A stretch of 64,000 nt of DNA from Epiperipatus broadwayi (GCA_028023455.1 JAQFVV010006245.1:6443276-6507275), one strand, 5' to 3'; counted from the first letter of the stretch, positions 1 through 11,717 are shown. Translations and numbers: made by a program. The notes: generated by a model from the sequence alone, not told the origin.

Positions 1-850
1 CTGTATTTCTACTCATATCTATAAGTTATGTAACTACAAATAAACTATCTCCTATATGCCTATTCAATCGAAAACCTCCTTGCATTTCTCCCACTATATT
101 ATTTTCTTCCATCCACTTTACGATCCTTCCAGCTACCATATATGAGAAAACTTCATATAACACTGAAGTTATTGCTATCAGTCTATAATTACTTAACTTT
201 CTATGATCCTTATCCTTTCCTTCAAATAGTAGCTTTACTCTTGTATTTCTCCAATTATCCAGAAAATCTCTCTTCTATGCTATCTTATTAAAACACAATA
301 ATAGATTTAATTTTGCCCTATATCCTAAATTCATTACCATCTCTGCTGTCCATCTATCTAAACCTCTTGCCTTACCACTTTTCAATTTCTTCCCTGCCTC
401 ATTCAGTTCACTTTCTGCAAACCTAATATTTCCATTATAATATTTTTATTTTTGTTACCACTTTGTCCTTCACATCTAACATCTTTTCTATATCTATTAT
501 ATACTTATTTAAGATTGTTTCTAATTTTTCTCAAGAGCTATGCTCTATTTCCTTATCATCTACAATACTATTTCTCTCTCCCCTACATTCATTCTTTTAA
601 TGTATTTCCAAAATTTTTTATTTCCATCTCTTCCACTTTTAATAATATCCTCCAACAATTTACTATTTATTTTGTTCTCTCTATATAATTATCTATTTTG
701 GCTAACTTCTTTTTTTTAATACTTTTCTCATTTAACAGTAACACTTTTTTCACTTTCTTCATTTTTAATAGCACACTTATATTCTCTGCATGCTTTCCCC
801 CCTCTCTTTTACACTTTTACTAAATCTCAATTTTTTTTTTTGTTCTTCTA
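1..850 (-). mobile_element. LINE fragment (linker and RT N-terminal part), cut by window edge
   Basis: The reverse complement codes, through several frame breaks, for the same protein as the minus-strand LINE at about 5600-6480 in this window; the nucleotide match is obvious throughout (for example the block around 120-170 against 5740-5790). It covers the charged linker after the endonuclease and the first RT blocks. Similarity stops near 850 where unrelated sequence begins, so this copy looks truncated in the linker, and it continues beyond base 1 on the 3' side. It is a second, independently decayed copy of the same family and is not expected to be functional. Confidence 0.85.
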
Positions 851-1281
851 TATAATATGATTATTTACTAAAGTGCCCTCTGGATAAAAAAAATCAGAAG
901 TCATTCTAGTAAAGCATTATGGACAAACATATATATTCAGACAACAGAAAAAGTAGGGATTTTATATATAAGGAATTGTGCATTAAAAATCTTTATTCAT
1001 TAGTTAGAGATTATCCACACTAGATGTTAAAGCAGATAGAAACCAATCCCTATCTTGTGTGACAATGATGTAGTGAAAATCACTCTACAGAAATATTAAT
1101 ATATTGTGTATACTTTAAAATTTACTATTTTGTATAAATAAGTAACAATACAGTTTTACTACAAACATTAATTGCTATGATCTATATGGAAGAGAGAATC
1201 AATCACTGATCAAAACTATTTTTCCACCGTAAGCTGTATCTTAGTAATTGTTCTTAAAATATTTTTTAATACCCCAGTTAC
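851..1281. other. AT-rich unassigned sequence
   Basis: I see no open frame with coding character, no repeat pair and no RNA-like structure here. It lies between a LINE fragment and a palindromic element. Confidence 0.5.
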
Positions 1282-1529
1282 AACAGTTAGTATGAGTAAA
1301 TAAGCAAATATTTTATCTAGCGCCGTGCTTGCAATTATGTTTCATTCCAAATATCAGCCTTTCAAGCTAATTGAGCACGCGCCTTTGAGAGTGTTAAATA
1401 AATGAATACTCTCCTCTTCAATCCAAGATCTTGGATTGAAGAGGAGAGTATTCATTTATTTAACACTCTCAAAGGCGCGTGCTCAATTAGCTTGAAAGGC
1501 TGATATTTGGAATGAAACAGTTAGTATGA
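1282..1529 (+). mobile_element. Palindromic foldback element, copy 1, with 14-bp TSD
   Basis: The element proper is 1296-1515. It has an unpaired 46-nt head (1296-1341) followed by two 87-nt arms (1342-1428 and 1429-1515) that are exact reverse complements with no loop, centred on AGATCT. It is flanked by a perfect 14-bp duplication, AACAGTTAGTATGA, at 1282-1295 and 1516-1529. Head and arm sequence match the copies at 3701-4325 and 22132-22327. The long duplication argues for target-primed insertion rather than a cut-and-paste transposon. It has no coding capacity and no A/B-box promoter that I can see. Confidence 0.9.
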
Positions 1530-1572
1530 TAACTTTATTTAGAAGAAATCCATCTACCATATGTGTCTAGAT

Positions 1573-2072
1573 CAGTGTTCTTCAACCCTTGGTCCGTGGC
1601 CCGGCACTGGGCTGCGGAACTTTTCTGCAGGTCCACGTACTAGACGGGCAGTAAAAAGTTTGTAATAATAAATAATAAGAGTTTAAACTTTTAATTAATA
1701 TAGCCATTTTTTATTTATTTTTTCTTCTCATTTTTACTCAATTAAAAAAAACAAAAAAACAGAACGAAAACAAAATCTAATCAATCATTCATAAATTAAT
1801 TTGTTTTCTAGTTATCATAGATGTTTATGGGGGGGGGGGGTAGAATTAAATTTTTTGTTACTTTTCTAAAAAAAATTTAAAAAAAGTTTTTTATTATATA
1901 AACTCCATATATATATATAAAACTTTATCTTACATATTTAACATTGTTGTTTTGATCAGTTATAACAATTATGCATATCTTTAAGAAAATTTATCTATAG
2001 ACTTCTGCCGGTCTGCGAAATCTTATCCTTATTTTTGCTGGTCCGCAGGTGTGAAAAGGTTGAAGACCACTG
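1573..2072 (-). mobile_element. Non-autonomous hAT element (500 bp)
   Basis: It starts CAGTGTTCTTCAACC and ends GGTTGAAGACCACTG, giving terminal inverted repeats typical of hAT transposons. A perfect 8-bp target duplication, GTCTAGAT, flanks it (1565-1572 and 2073-2080). The interior is AT-rich with a G-run near 1830-1842 and no transposase. Its sequence is the reverse complement of the right part of the element at 40549-42136, so both belong to one family in opposite orientations (strand given relative to that copy). Confidence 0.93.
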
Positions 2073-2080
2073 GTCTAGAT

Positions 2081-3540
2081 AATTAAAAACCTCATCAGAC
2101 ATAATGCTTAGAAAATGCAGTTGGATCCAGAAATTAGGGCTGAGGCTTGCAGCTCATGTAATGTCTCTATAATACCATCTTGACTTCCAAAATAAAAATA
2201 GATTATCTAAACAAAATCTATGTCAAGCCAAAGCAGATAAATTAGATATGTCGATACAAGGGATATATATTAGTGTATTATGTATTTGTGAAATCTTGTA
2301 GACTTCAAAATATTTAATAAGAATTTGGACACTTGAAAAGATATGCTATAAAAAGTTAAAGAGAATTGGCTACAGACAAAAAGATTCCAAGGAAAAATTT
2401 TATTAACAATGTGTATTAGAGCAAAATTTTCTTGAAGATATTTTAAAGAAGACACAATTGTTAAATTATACACATATAATAAATATGGCTCATCAAAGTA
2501 CAAAAAAGCATATAAATATTATACAAGAGTCACATATATCAAATACATTGAAGAATACTGGTATCTTAACCTGATACTATACAATTATTATATATAATTA
2601 AATATTATAGACCATGAGTTTATCTCCCCAATTATACTACACATTATCGGTGATGTTTAATTTAACTTATAAATACATATATAAGAAACTTTACAAATTA
2701 TATGTTTAGTTTTATGAATAACTAAAAAGTGTAAAAACTTTTATTAAAATAATTACTTTTTCTGAATCCTTAATGAAATTCTTTTAATTACAAGTATCCT
2801 TGGTGACAATTATTAGACATATTAATAAGTAACTGAATGAGTTACTGCTGGGGAACAAATACATGTAGTGTCGAATTAGTCGCTAGAACTGCATTCTTAA
2901 TTTAATGTTTGATTCCATTATATCTGAATGAGTTTCTTGATGCAGAATGAATAACATATAGTGTTGTGCTAGGAATTAGTAACTTTCATGGTTACATGTA
3001 AATTTGTATATTTAACAAGTTTTCTGAAATTTGATTAGCCATTTTTATTATATACCTATGTATCAAATTAAGACAATCAGAAATAAAAAATTCTTATTTT
3101 TAGTTGTATACAAACAAAAGAAAAGATCTTAAAACACATGGGCAGGAAAAATATAAAAAAATGATGTGGAGCTAATTTACATTCATTAAGTTTTTTTTTT
3201 GACAAAAATTTGGAGAAAGTTGTTGGAAAAACAATATATATCTACAAAAACTAAGATCAGGGTTTCTGATGATGTTATGCATATGTGTAATATATAAACT
3301 ACAAGCAGTATGATATCATGAATCATAATAAGGCTGACAACAAGTTTACTTAACTGGATCAAGAGATTATATGGACGCCAACTTTTTTGACAGTAATCAG
3401 GATTAATTAATGACTTATTTGCATAAATATTAAACTCTCTTTCAGAAGACATATTTGATTAACTATATATCAGCACTACAAACAAATAAAAACATTTAAT
3501 TATCATTAAATTGTGATATGTTATTGATAGCATCTTAATT
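2081..3540. other. AT-rich sequence without recognisable features
   Basis: Only short, low-complexity open frames occur. I find no transposon ends, coding-like stretch or inverted repeats that I can support. Confidence 0.5.
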
Positions 3541-3687
3541 TTAGATTAACTCCCACATCATTAACATGCTAAAATAACTATAATAATTAAGAGGCATGTT
3601 TTCAAGCATTTACATTCAATTAACAGATGTCTAATATTTTCTATTCCTTCCTTACATAATTTACAGACTAAATCACCCATATTTTTC

Positions 3688-4338
3688 CATTTACATGTAT
3701 TCACATTCATATCGGCTTTTTCAAACCAAATTGTGCAAACGCTTTTTGCGAGTGTTAAATAATAAATGAATACCCTCTGACCCATACAAGATATAGAATT
3801 TATGCAGCAATAAAAGGAATCCTCTTATTACTACGACTCAAATATTTATATATGAGCAAATCTGAAGTACTGGCACAGAAGGTGTGACTATAGAACAGTC
3901 ACTTTGAATTACTATATATAACTTATGAATGAATGACGCCGATGAAATTTACTAGAATTTACTGAACGTCATTCCAACTGAAATTAATCATATATATAAA
4001 TCAGCATTTATTTTTTATAGCGTTCAGTAAATTCTAGTAAATTTCATCGGCGTCATTCATTCATAAGTTATATATAGTAATTCAAAGTGACTGTTCTATA
4101 GTCACACCTTCTGTGCCAGTACTTCAGATTTGCTCATATATAAATATTTGAGTCGTAGTAATAGGAGGATTCCTTTTATTGCTGCATAAATTCTATATCT
4201 TGTATGGGTCAGAGGGTATTCATTTATTATTTAACACTCGCAAAAAGCATTTGCACAATTTGGTTTGAAAAAGCCGATATGAATGTGATTACAATTGTAT
4301 ACAGACGCTATAAAAAATAAATGCTCATTTACATGTAT
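3688..4338 (-). mobile_element. Palindromic foldback element, copy 2, inside the LINE, with 13-bp TSD
   Basis: The element proper is 3701-4325 (625 bp), flanked by a perfect 13-bp duplication, CATTTACATGTAT (3688-3700 and 4326-4338). Arms 3701-3968 and 4021-4288 are each 268 nt and almost perfectly complementary (I count about two mismatches) around a 52-nt centre. The unpaired 37-nt head is at the right end (4289-4325), so the element is reversed relative to copy 1. A 20-nt part of the head (4306-4325) recurs inverted in the centre (4003-4022). Deleting the element and one TSD rejoins the LINE C-terminal reading frame. Confidence 0.92.
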
Positions 4339-4530
4339 ATTTTCTTGTTGCTAAAGATCCTGTTCGAGTGTTAAACAATAAACAACTTTCCTTACTAATA
4401 TCATATATTAACTCGCACCTAATATTCTGTTTATTTCTATATATATTTAAACTCTTTTTACTTTCCATACTAGTTCTCCAACTCTCTATTCTTTATTAAT
4501 AAATCTATTCTTTTATCTCATTCCTTATGA

Positions 4531-4821
4531 CTAATAACACTCAACAATCCTATTAACACAATCATCCCACCTTCTGTACAAATATACTGATATAAATTCT
4601 TTATCCAAATCTTTTGCATACCACATTACCTTTCTCACCCATCTTGTTGCCTGCCCTTTATTCATAACCCAATTAAATACTATTTTGGCTATTGTTTTAT
4701 TATCCATAAACTGCAATCTACCAAACATTTTAATTTTACTTTTTGCATCTCTCATATGAAAACTTGACCATCCCATTTCTCCTTGAATTGCCTCCCTTGC
4801 TGTCCATACACCTGCATCCAA
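4531..4821 (-). pseudogene. LINE post-RT C-terminal domain
   Basis: This 96-residue open frame starts MDAGVWTAREAIQGEMGW and continues with RDAKSKIKMFGRL. The pattern of aromatic and basic residues is characteristic of the region after the RT palm in APE-type LINE proteins. Coding-like sequence continues past it to about 4340 (the phrase NTRTGSLATRKYTCKW), then the palindromic insertion begins. Beyond the insertion, 3561-3700 supplies KNMGDLVCKLCKEGIENI and a following Cys-x2-Cys...His...Cys motif, the usual C-terminal zinc-binding end. Confidence 0.8.
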
Positions 4822-5239
4822 TGCATGTCTTCCTACTTCCCTTTAAACTTTTTCTAAGTAATTTAATACCCCTTTACCAACATATAATGCATCATTACAA
4901 TATGTTAACCCTGCTATTGCCACTCCCTTCCATATAATTCTAACTACATCATATTTATTATATGAAAACACTGTTAATTTTTTTTTATCAATCCCTTTCT
5001 TTTCTTTGCTTCATTTATCAATTTTTTCTTCCATTCATCCAAATAATCATTCTGATTACTTAAAATAATTCCCAAATAACTATATCTATTCACCACACTT
5101 AACTTAATATCTCCCAATAAAAATTCTACATCTTCTCTTTCCCAATATTAACCATCATTATATTTGGTTTTTCTTCACAAAATTTAATCCCCATCTCTTT
5201 ACCCACTCTTGCACATGTCCTCAGCATAACTTCCATATC

Positions 5240-6555
5240 TTCTCTTCTTTCTACACACAAAAATATATCATCTGCAAAAAAAAAGACCTGACAAAATATA
5301 TACTCCCTTGCTACCTATTAATGATATCTCTATCCCTCTTCCTAATCTTTCTATTGCTCTTTCTATTTCATTCAAATACAACACAAATAAAATAGATGAC
5401 ATAGGGCATCCTTGCCTTAGTTCCACCCCATTTTTAACTTTAACTGATTCTATATTCCCTAATTGATATATGTAATAATTATTTTCATATAATTTCTTAA
5501 TAATATCTACTAAAGCTTCATCCATTCCCAAATTTTCTAAACATATCCATAATCTATTTATATTTACTCCTATCATATGCCTTCTCTATATCTATAAAAC
5601 TCATATATAACTGTTTACCTGAATTCCTACTCATATCCATAAGTTGTGTAATTACAAATAAACTATCTCCTATACACCTATCAAATCTAAAACCTTGCAT
5701 TTCTCCACTACATTATTCCCTTCCATCCATTTTACAACTCTTCTAGCCACCATATATGAGAAAACTTTATATAAAACTGATGTTACCGCTACCGGTGTAT
5801 AATTATTTAACTTTCTATGATCCTTACCCTTTCCTTTAAATAATAATCTTACTCTTGTATTACTCCAACTACTTGGGAAAACTCTACTCTGTATCATTTT
5901 ATTAAAACAGGATAACTTTACTTTTGCCTTATATCCTAAATTCATTACCATCTCTGCTGCCCATCCATCTAAACCTCTTACCTTTCCACTTTTCAATTTC
6001 TTCTCTACCTCATTCAGTTCATTTTCTGAAAACCTAATATTCCCATTACTATCTGCTTTCATGTTTTCTATCACTCTATCCTTCACATCTAACATCTTTC
6101 CTATATTCATTACATATCTATTTAAGATTCTCTCTAAATCTTCTCTAGAGCTACACTCTATTCCCTCATTATCTAGTAATACTATCTCTCTCCCCCCCTA
6201 CATTTCTTCTTTTAATGTAATTCCAAATTTTTTTACTCCTATCTCTTTCACTTTTATTAATATCCTCCAACAATTTACTATTCAATCTCATTATCTCTCT
6301 ATAATTATCTATTTTAGACAACTTCTTCTTTTCTAAGTACTTTTCCCATTTAGCATTAATATCTTTTTCACTTTCCTTATTCTTAATAGCAGACTTATAT
6401 TCTCTGCATGCTTCTTTTCTCTCTTTTACACTTTTACTAATTCTCATTTTTTTATTACTTTTATTCTTCTGAATATTCTCACCTAAAACCCTATTTGCCA
6501 CTTTTTCTACTTCTTTACACCAGTCCTTATACTCATCCCCAACCAACTCTTCCAT
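5240..6555 (-). pseudogene. LINE linker and reverse transcriptase domain
   Basis: The segment 6555-6169 is a Lys/Glu-rich linker. From 6110 the RT begins: KVRGLDGWAAEMV (RT block around 5980), RVRLLFKGKGKDHRKL and YTPVAVTSVLYKVFS (about 5850-5780), then after a frameshift KNGVELRQGCPMSSILF (about 5440-5390). It ends in a frame-broken FFADDIFLCV around the catalytic Asp pair (about 5280-5250). These are the fingers and palm motifs of LINE reverse transcriptases. There are at least two frameshifts, so no functional enzyme is expected. The homologous piece at 1-850 lets the two copies be compared. Confidence 0.88.
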
Positions 6556-6665
6556 GATGTCTTACAACTTTTATTTTATACTCTTCCAACTTATTCTTAT
6601 CATTCACTCTCCATCCACATCTTGCACTATTATTTCTACTTTTATTTCTATTCTCCATCACATTA

Positions 6666-7310
6666 TTAACCATTATCAAACACCTTAATTTTCTGTATTT
6701 TATTCATTCCCTCTTTCTCTACCAATACATAATTTATTGTATAAAATATATTATTTCTAGACCATGTGTATTGTCCCTCATAAATATTTAATAAATTTTC
6801 AATACTCAAATTCACTTTCTGACAAAATTTCTTCAAAAACTGTCCATTTTTATTATCTACATCATAAATTTCTTCAATATGCCCATTCATATCCCCTATA
6901 ATCATTATTCTCTTCCCCTTTTCTTTAAAATGTTGTATATCCTTAACTAGACATTCATATATGTTACTGTTCCACTCCATTATAATTTGACTATCTCCAG
7001 TGGCTATATAAACTATAGTCATCATCCATTCTTGTCTACCCAACCTTATTTCAACCCCAAATGTTCTTGACATTTAACAATATTTAAATATTTTTTTGAT
7101 ATAACACCTATACGACCACCCCTTTTTTCTTTGTCTTTTCTATTTATACCCTGCCACACCAACTGTTTCAAAATAGGTTCTTCTTCTCCTAGATGTGTTT
7201 CCACTACTGCTAATATCTCAAGCTCTTCATTTTCAATTGTTTTATTTAATTCCATCCCCTTTTTTGGTCTCTTACCACCTTGCATATTCAAAAACCCAAT
7301 TTTAACAATT
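6666..7310 (-). pseudogene. LINE AP-endonuclease domain
   Basis: Two overlapping reading frames carry the APE-type endonuclease that nicks target DNA for target-primed reverse transcription. Visible motifs are GFLNMQGG near the start (about 7300), the VETHL block with the catalytic glutamate (about 7200), the IIGDMNGH block (about 6890) and YTWSRN followed by a diverged INYVLV segment near 6740. The frame breaks around 7050-7070, between the two pieces, and the expected final SDH motif is not evident. More basic coding-like sequence continues upstream to about 7480, then a poly-T tract (poly-A on the coding strand) begins. This is a relic of the LINE rather than a host nuclease. Confidence 0.85.
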
Positions 7311-7570
7311 TCTTCTTTCCTAACTACTCTTTATAAATTATTTTAATTCTTTTTTCTCCATTACTTTTATAAATAGCTTTCTTACCATTAATTTTACAAA
7401 CCCATTCCTTCTCCATATCTAAATTTATATCAAAATCAAATTCCATTTGCTTATTTCTTACAATCCATCCCTTCTTTTTTTTTTTTTTAATAATATTGCT
7501 GCCATCAAGAGGAATTAATTTGTATTTAAACTTCCTTATAACTAAAAAGTAGAAAATAAATATATATTTT

Positions 7571-7819
7571 AAGAAATGCTTTTATTCACATGAATGTGCC
7601 AAAAACAAAAAAAATGCACCAAGAAGTAAAATGTTCAGCCTTCACACCATTCCTGATACTATGTAACCAAAAGAAAAGCTATTGCTGAACATGAACATTT
7701 GCTTTTATTTTGGTCAACATCAAGAATACTGTAAAAGCAGAAACAATTTTTTTATTTTACCAATCAATACATTTTTCTTTTTACTTCTCAACACATTCAT
7801 GTGAATAAAAATATTTCTT
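7571..7819. repeat. Short TIR element (MITE-like), 249 bp
   Basis: Two 28-nt inverted repeats, 7571-7598 and 7792-7819, share 26 of 28 positions and read AAGAAAT...ACATGAATGTG. The interior is non-coding. Because the TIRs sit at the edges of an AT-rich block, this is probably a miniature DNA transposon. I could not define a convincing target duplication, so the superfamily is left open. Confidence 0.6.
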
Positions 7820-7996
7820 CAAAAAGTGCTCACATTAATATTTTGTATCGAGATCCATAAATAAAATTTGACATTGCAATATGAATATTTTTATATCATT
7901 ATAAATTTTATGATAACTACAAAAAAAATTATATTTATGTATAATCACTGAATTCACTTCATTTAATCAAAAAAAAAAAAGATAATTTTCAATTAC

Positions 7997-8105
7997 CTAA
8001 TGCTGTTAGATCAAGCAAGGACAAGCATCGATTGAACTGACTTTCTTCAAGATGTTCCCAGTCTACTGTTTTACGGCGAAGCCATCGTTGTTTACATTTA
8101 TCCAT
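7997..8105 (-). CDS. First coding exon of a cationic amino-acid transporter (SLC7A/CAT family)
   Basis: The exon codes for 36 residues plus one base: MDKCKQRWLRRKTVDW, then HLEESQFNRCLSLLDLTALG. This matches the cytoplasmic N-terminus and entry to membrane segment 1 of CAT transporters, where an Arg-Arg-Lys/Arg box is followed by R-C-L-(S/N)-x-(L/F)-D-L-x-A-L-G and, in the next exon, V-G-S-T-L-G. These plasma-membrane proteins carry arginine, lysine and ornithine. It ends in a phase-1 donor, G|GTAATT. The chosen ATG at 8105 has a good context (AAAATGG); an in-frame ATG at 8213 would add a hydrophobic, AT-biased peptide unlike the family, so I take that as 5' UTR. The next exon is not visible in the remaining 8 kb, which is filled by LINEs. 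Confidence 0.8.
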
Positions 8106-8635
8106 TTTAAATATCGTGTAGTATACAATGAATTTAAATAAATTTTGAATCAAAATGAAAAATGAGTACTCAAGTCTGCATGAAAAAGCAATGAAAATGC
8201 TCATTTTCTTCATGATAACCGATTTGCGTGAATTTTAGTTAATGTGCACTATAGCAAACAAACTCAGAAATTGACTTTCCATAGGTTCATCTCTTTGCCT
8301 CACTTTAATCAATTTGATCCCAAATCTTGATTTATTAATTGAAAATAAACAACAATCATATTAAAATTGAAAATCTTTTTTTTTATTACTACCATCTTGA
8401 TGACAGTTTTTTGGCTTTTAATTTTATGATATTTCTTGTAATAATTATTATTTGATTATATTACAATAATTATTATATGACTGTAATTTTTGAATCAATC
8501 AATATGATTTTCTGTGATTTTTATGGAATATTTGTGAGTTATTCTTAATTAACATTATCTTCATAATAATTATACAGTTTGTAACTTTATAAATACTTTT
8601 TATGGGTAATCAATATGTTTTTTTTCATATGTCAA

Positions 8636-8707
8636 AGTATTGGCCAGGATGCAAACCCGGGACAACTGCTTGCAAGGCAGCTATGCTGACCACTCGGCCA
8701 CCAACGC
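8636..8707 (-). tRNA. tRNA-Ala(TGC)-like sequence, possibly a SINE head or tRNA pseudogene
   Basis: On the minus strand there is an A-box-like TGGCCGAGTGG, an anticodon arm GCTGC-CTTGCAA-GCAGT giving anticodon TGC, and a T arm CCGGG-TTTGCAT-CCTGG with B-box GGTTTGCATCC. The acceptor halves GCGTTGG and CCAATAC pair at six of seven positions, counting one wobble. The A box resembles Ser/Leu tRNAs more than a canonical Ala tRNA, and no strong T-run terminator follows. A tRNA-derived SINE head or a pseudogene is therefore as likely as a working tRNA gene. Confidence 0.55.
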
Positions 8708-11700
8708 TTGATATTATTGTGATTTTTTTTTTTTTGTAATTTGGATGGTTTTATTACTAATTAGCTTGTTGCCCCTCATACTGCCATATGTATATTATAT
8801 ATAACTCACTGTGAATTTTGAAATTTTTATTTAATCACCCCTTACTTGGAGTATAACAATTTATATGTCAATTCATTAGGGTTCAATATTATTAGCTCTT
8901 TATACTACATATATATATTATGTTATCCTATATTGTAAATGTTACTTGTCACTGACTGGTTTATCTGGCATTGTTACTCCAGATTTTCCTCTTGCTTTTA
9001 AAACTATTTGACACTTTTAATGTATTTATATTGTAACCCATTTATAATGTAATCCACTTATATTTGTTTTCCTGTTTACTTCATATTTGCTCAATTGATT
9101 TACCTATGACCCAGCATTGTGTTATCAGACTTTGTATAATGTAATTGGAATCTTGGCTAGTTCAATAGTCAAATTGTATTTAGTGTAAACCTTTTCATTC
9201 CTTTGATTGTATTTATATTCCTTACCCATTTATTGTTTGTAATTTCTGACCTGTCATATGCGATTAGTCCAATGAGACCTAGAATGTGGATTAACCTTCT
9301 GTATTTTCTTAGAATGTAAATAACTTTATGAAATCGTAAAGTTAGAATATCTCATAAAATTATTTCTAAAACTACTTTTTTAAAAAATAGTTTAAGGAAT
9401 CCTCCATTTAAAATTGACAGATGAAAGAAAGGTGTTTATAAATTGAAACTCACTTATTTGCTTCTAAATTTATTTCAAGAAGTTTAATTACAAATATAGA
9501 AATAATGATTGCAGGTGTTATTTTACATTGCAAAGTTAGAATGATGAATATGTCACAGCAGGTTTAATCCCAAAATCAAAAACAAGTGATTAGTCATTAA
9601 CATAGAGACAAGTTCTCTCCCCCTCCATGATTGTTTAGATCTGTGAAATTAAAAAATTGGCAGCTAATGTTATTAGTGCATCAATAAAAAAAAAAATCAA
9701 TCGCAAATGGTTATTTGTTAATTAAAAAGAGTTGATTTTTATTTCTCTCTTATCGCAGAAAGATAAGTGCCACTTACATCTGTTAATCGTCAGTCAATTG
9801 TTCTGCGGCACATAAAAGCTTGGCATGCTGCCAGCAGATTGAGTATGACTGCTCTAAGGGTATGATTATCTGTTTATCAATGACCCACAGGTGACCGAGT
9901 ACAAGGTGGAGTGACTATAACTTAAAATTTTATCCTATTTGATTAAAGCTATGGATATTGAACAGACTGAAGCTTGTATCATGCACAAGTTTTTATGCAG
10001 ATCTGGTCATATTTCCTGATCATTCACATGTAAATATTATTCTGTGGTTATATGTTTAAACTAATTTTATCAGTAATGCTAAATCAAAATATATTTTATT
10101 TTAGATATTTAAATAAAATATAAACATCTTAACATCTGTCATAATTACATATTTGCATATTCAATAAAATAAAATATATATGGCAAAAAGAAAAATGATT
10201 TAATATGAATCTGGAAAATCATTCATATAAATTTTTTTTATATTTAAAATGAATATTTTAAATTATTTTATATCAAGTGATTTTACTCTTATAATAGTAA
10301 TAACAATAAAAAAACAACAACAATGCATTAATTTTAAGTGCAAGAGGAAAATTAGACTTTTGCAAATATTTATAATAAAGTCATTTAAAATAATCTTAAC
10401 AAATTTTTCTTCAGTTTCATTTAATGTTTTTTTTTTTTGCATTTAAAATATTGACTTATCTATCACTTAATATTGAGATCTCTGGTCATTATTTATATAG
10501 TATCATGATTTCTTGTACAAATTATAAAAAGATTTTCTGAACCACAATAAGTTTCCTTTAGTTATACTTTGTAGAGACGAAAACCAAATAAATGCTTCAT
10601 TTGCATGTCAGTCTCCAATCATTATTCATATATTTCCTTGGTTTCACATATTCATAATAGAAACTAGGAGATTCTTCTGATACAATTTCCTTTAATTGTG
10701 CTTAATAAATATTCAACATGTGTGCAGGTTCTTCTTCTTTGGTATGTTCCTCTAGTAATCCATTGTTTATTGTTTGGATTATTTTATTTTACATAATTAA
10801 ATACTATGTTTTGATATAACAACAGCAGACAAATCCAACAATGGCATATATAATTAGGCTCTTATTTTCAGTACAGGGCATTACATTTCAGCACAAGGGT
10901 TATATCTCTAGAAAGATGAGCAAACATCCCAACTAAATTTTTATTCAGCCATGGTAAATAAATACAAATTAAATTCAATCTTCATGGTTGATAATTTTTG
11001 ATTAAACCAACTGGTAAAACAAAAAGCTATGACTGATAAGAACACCACTTTTTCTTGTTGTCTAGCAACAATTCAAAATTCCCATGGCAACATTAGAATA
11101 CTTCCCCAATGTCTGAAAATTAACATGCGCTCACATTTCTATTTTTTTTTTTTGTTATTAACAATTAATATTTTTGTAAACAATTAATTTTATTTTCAAA
11201 TCAAATGTTAAAAGTGACAAAAAAAAAAACAACAAAACTTTCTTTTTTGATTTATAAATATGTTTTTCTTTTTTTTTTAAAAAAACCTTTCCTTTTATTT
11301 ACTTTCAGAAATTATACATGTGACCTACAATAGAGATTTTACAATATATAATATACTAAAACAAATTATAACAATACGTACTAGGAAGAAAAAACTATAA
11401 ATATATACTATATAATTTTCCATTCATTTTTCATTAGCAAATTATTAGTTAAATTAAATGATGTTTTACATATATATTCGTATAGTTATGTTTGTTGCAA
11501 TTAATATAATTCATTTCATATATTTTTCTTCTATTAGGTACTTTAATATCATTTAAAATTTTTATATTTTTTAAACAATCAGTCCTTTAACATAATTTAA
11601 AATTTTTATATTTTTTTACACAATCTATTTTACATCCATATTTTATTCAGATTTATCATCTCTTCCATTAATTGCATTATGTTAATTTGCTCTTTCACCT

Positions 11701-11717
11701 ATTTCTCTGTCTGTCTA
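8708..11717. other. AT-rich sequence with one possible hAT end and one coding-like relic
   Basis: Around 9810-9851 the text ends in ATTGAGTATGACTG after a CpG-bearing stretch, which reads like the right terminus of a hAT element; I could not find its left partner or an 8-bp duplication. Around 10560-10775, on the minus strand, a frame with one stop reads like real protein (see findings). The rest is low-complexity AT-rich DNA. Confidence 0.4.

Larger units (their letters stand above)
3541..7490 (-). mobile_element. APE-type LINE retrotransposon, decayed, nearly full length
   Basis: Read on the minus strand, the fragments occur in the order expected for a non-LTR retrotransposon: AP-endonuclease domain (about 7310-6666), charged linker (6555-6169), reverse transcriptase (6110-5240), post-RT region (4821-4340) and a C-terminal Cys/His motif (3700-3561). 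Stops and frameshifts separate the pieces. The element is interrupted at 3701-4325 by a palindromic insertion whose removal restores the frame. Family-level placement (CR1/L2/RTE-like or other) is not safe without alignment. A second copy occupies 1-850. Confidence 0.9.

Noticed and set aside
1422-1434. Palindrome centre as a bacterial-style terminator or operator
   Set aside because: Eukaryotic context; the structure is explained by the 174-bp foldback element with its 14-bp duplication.
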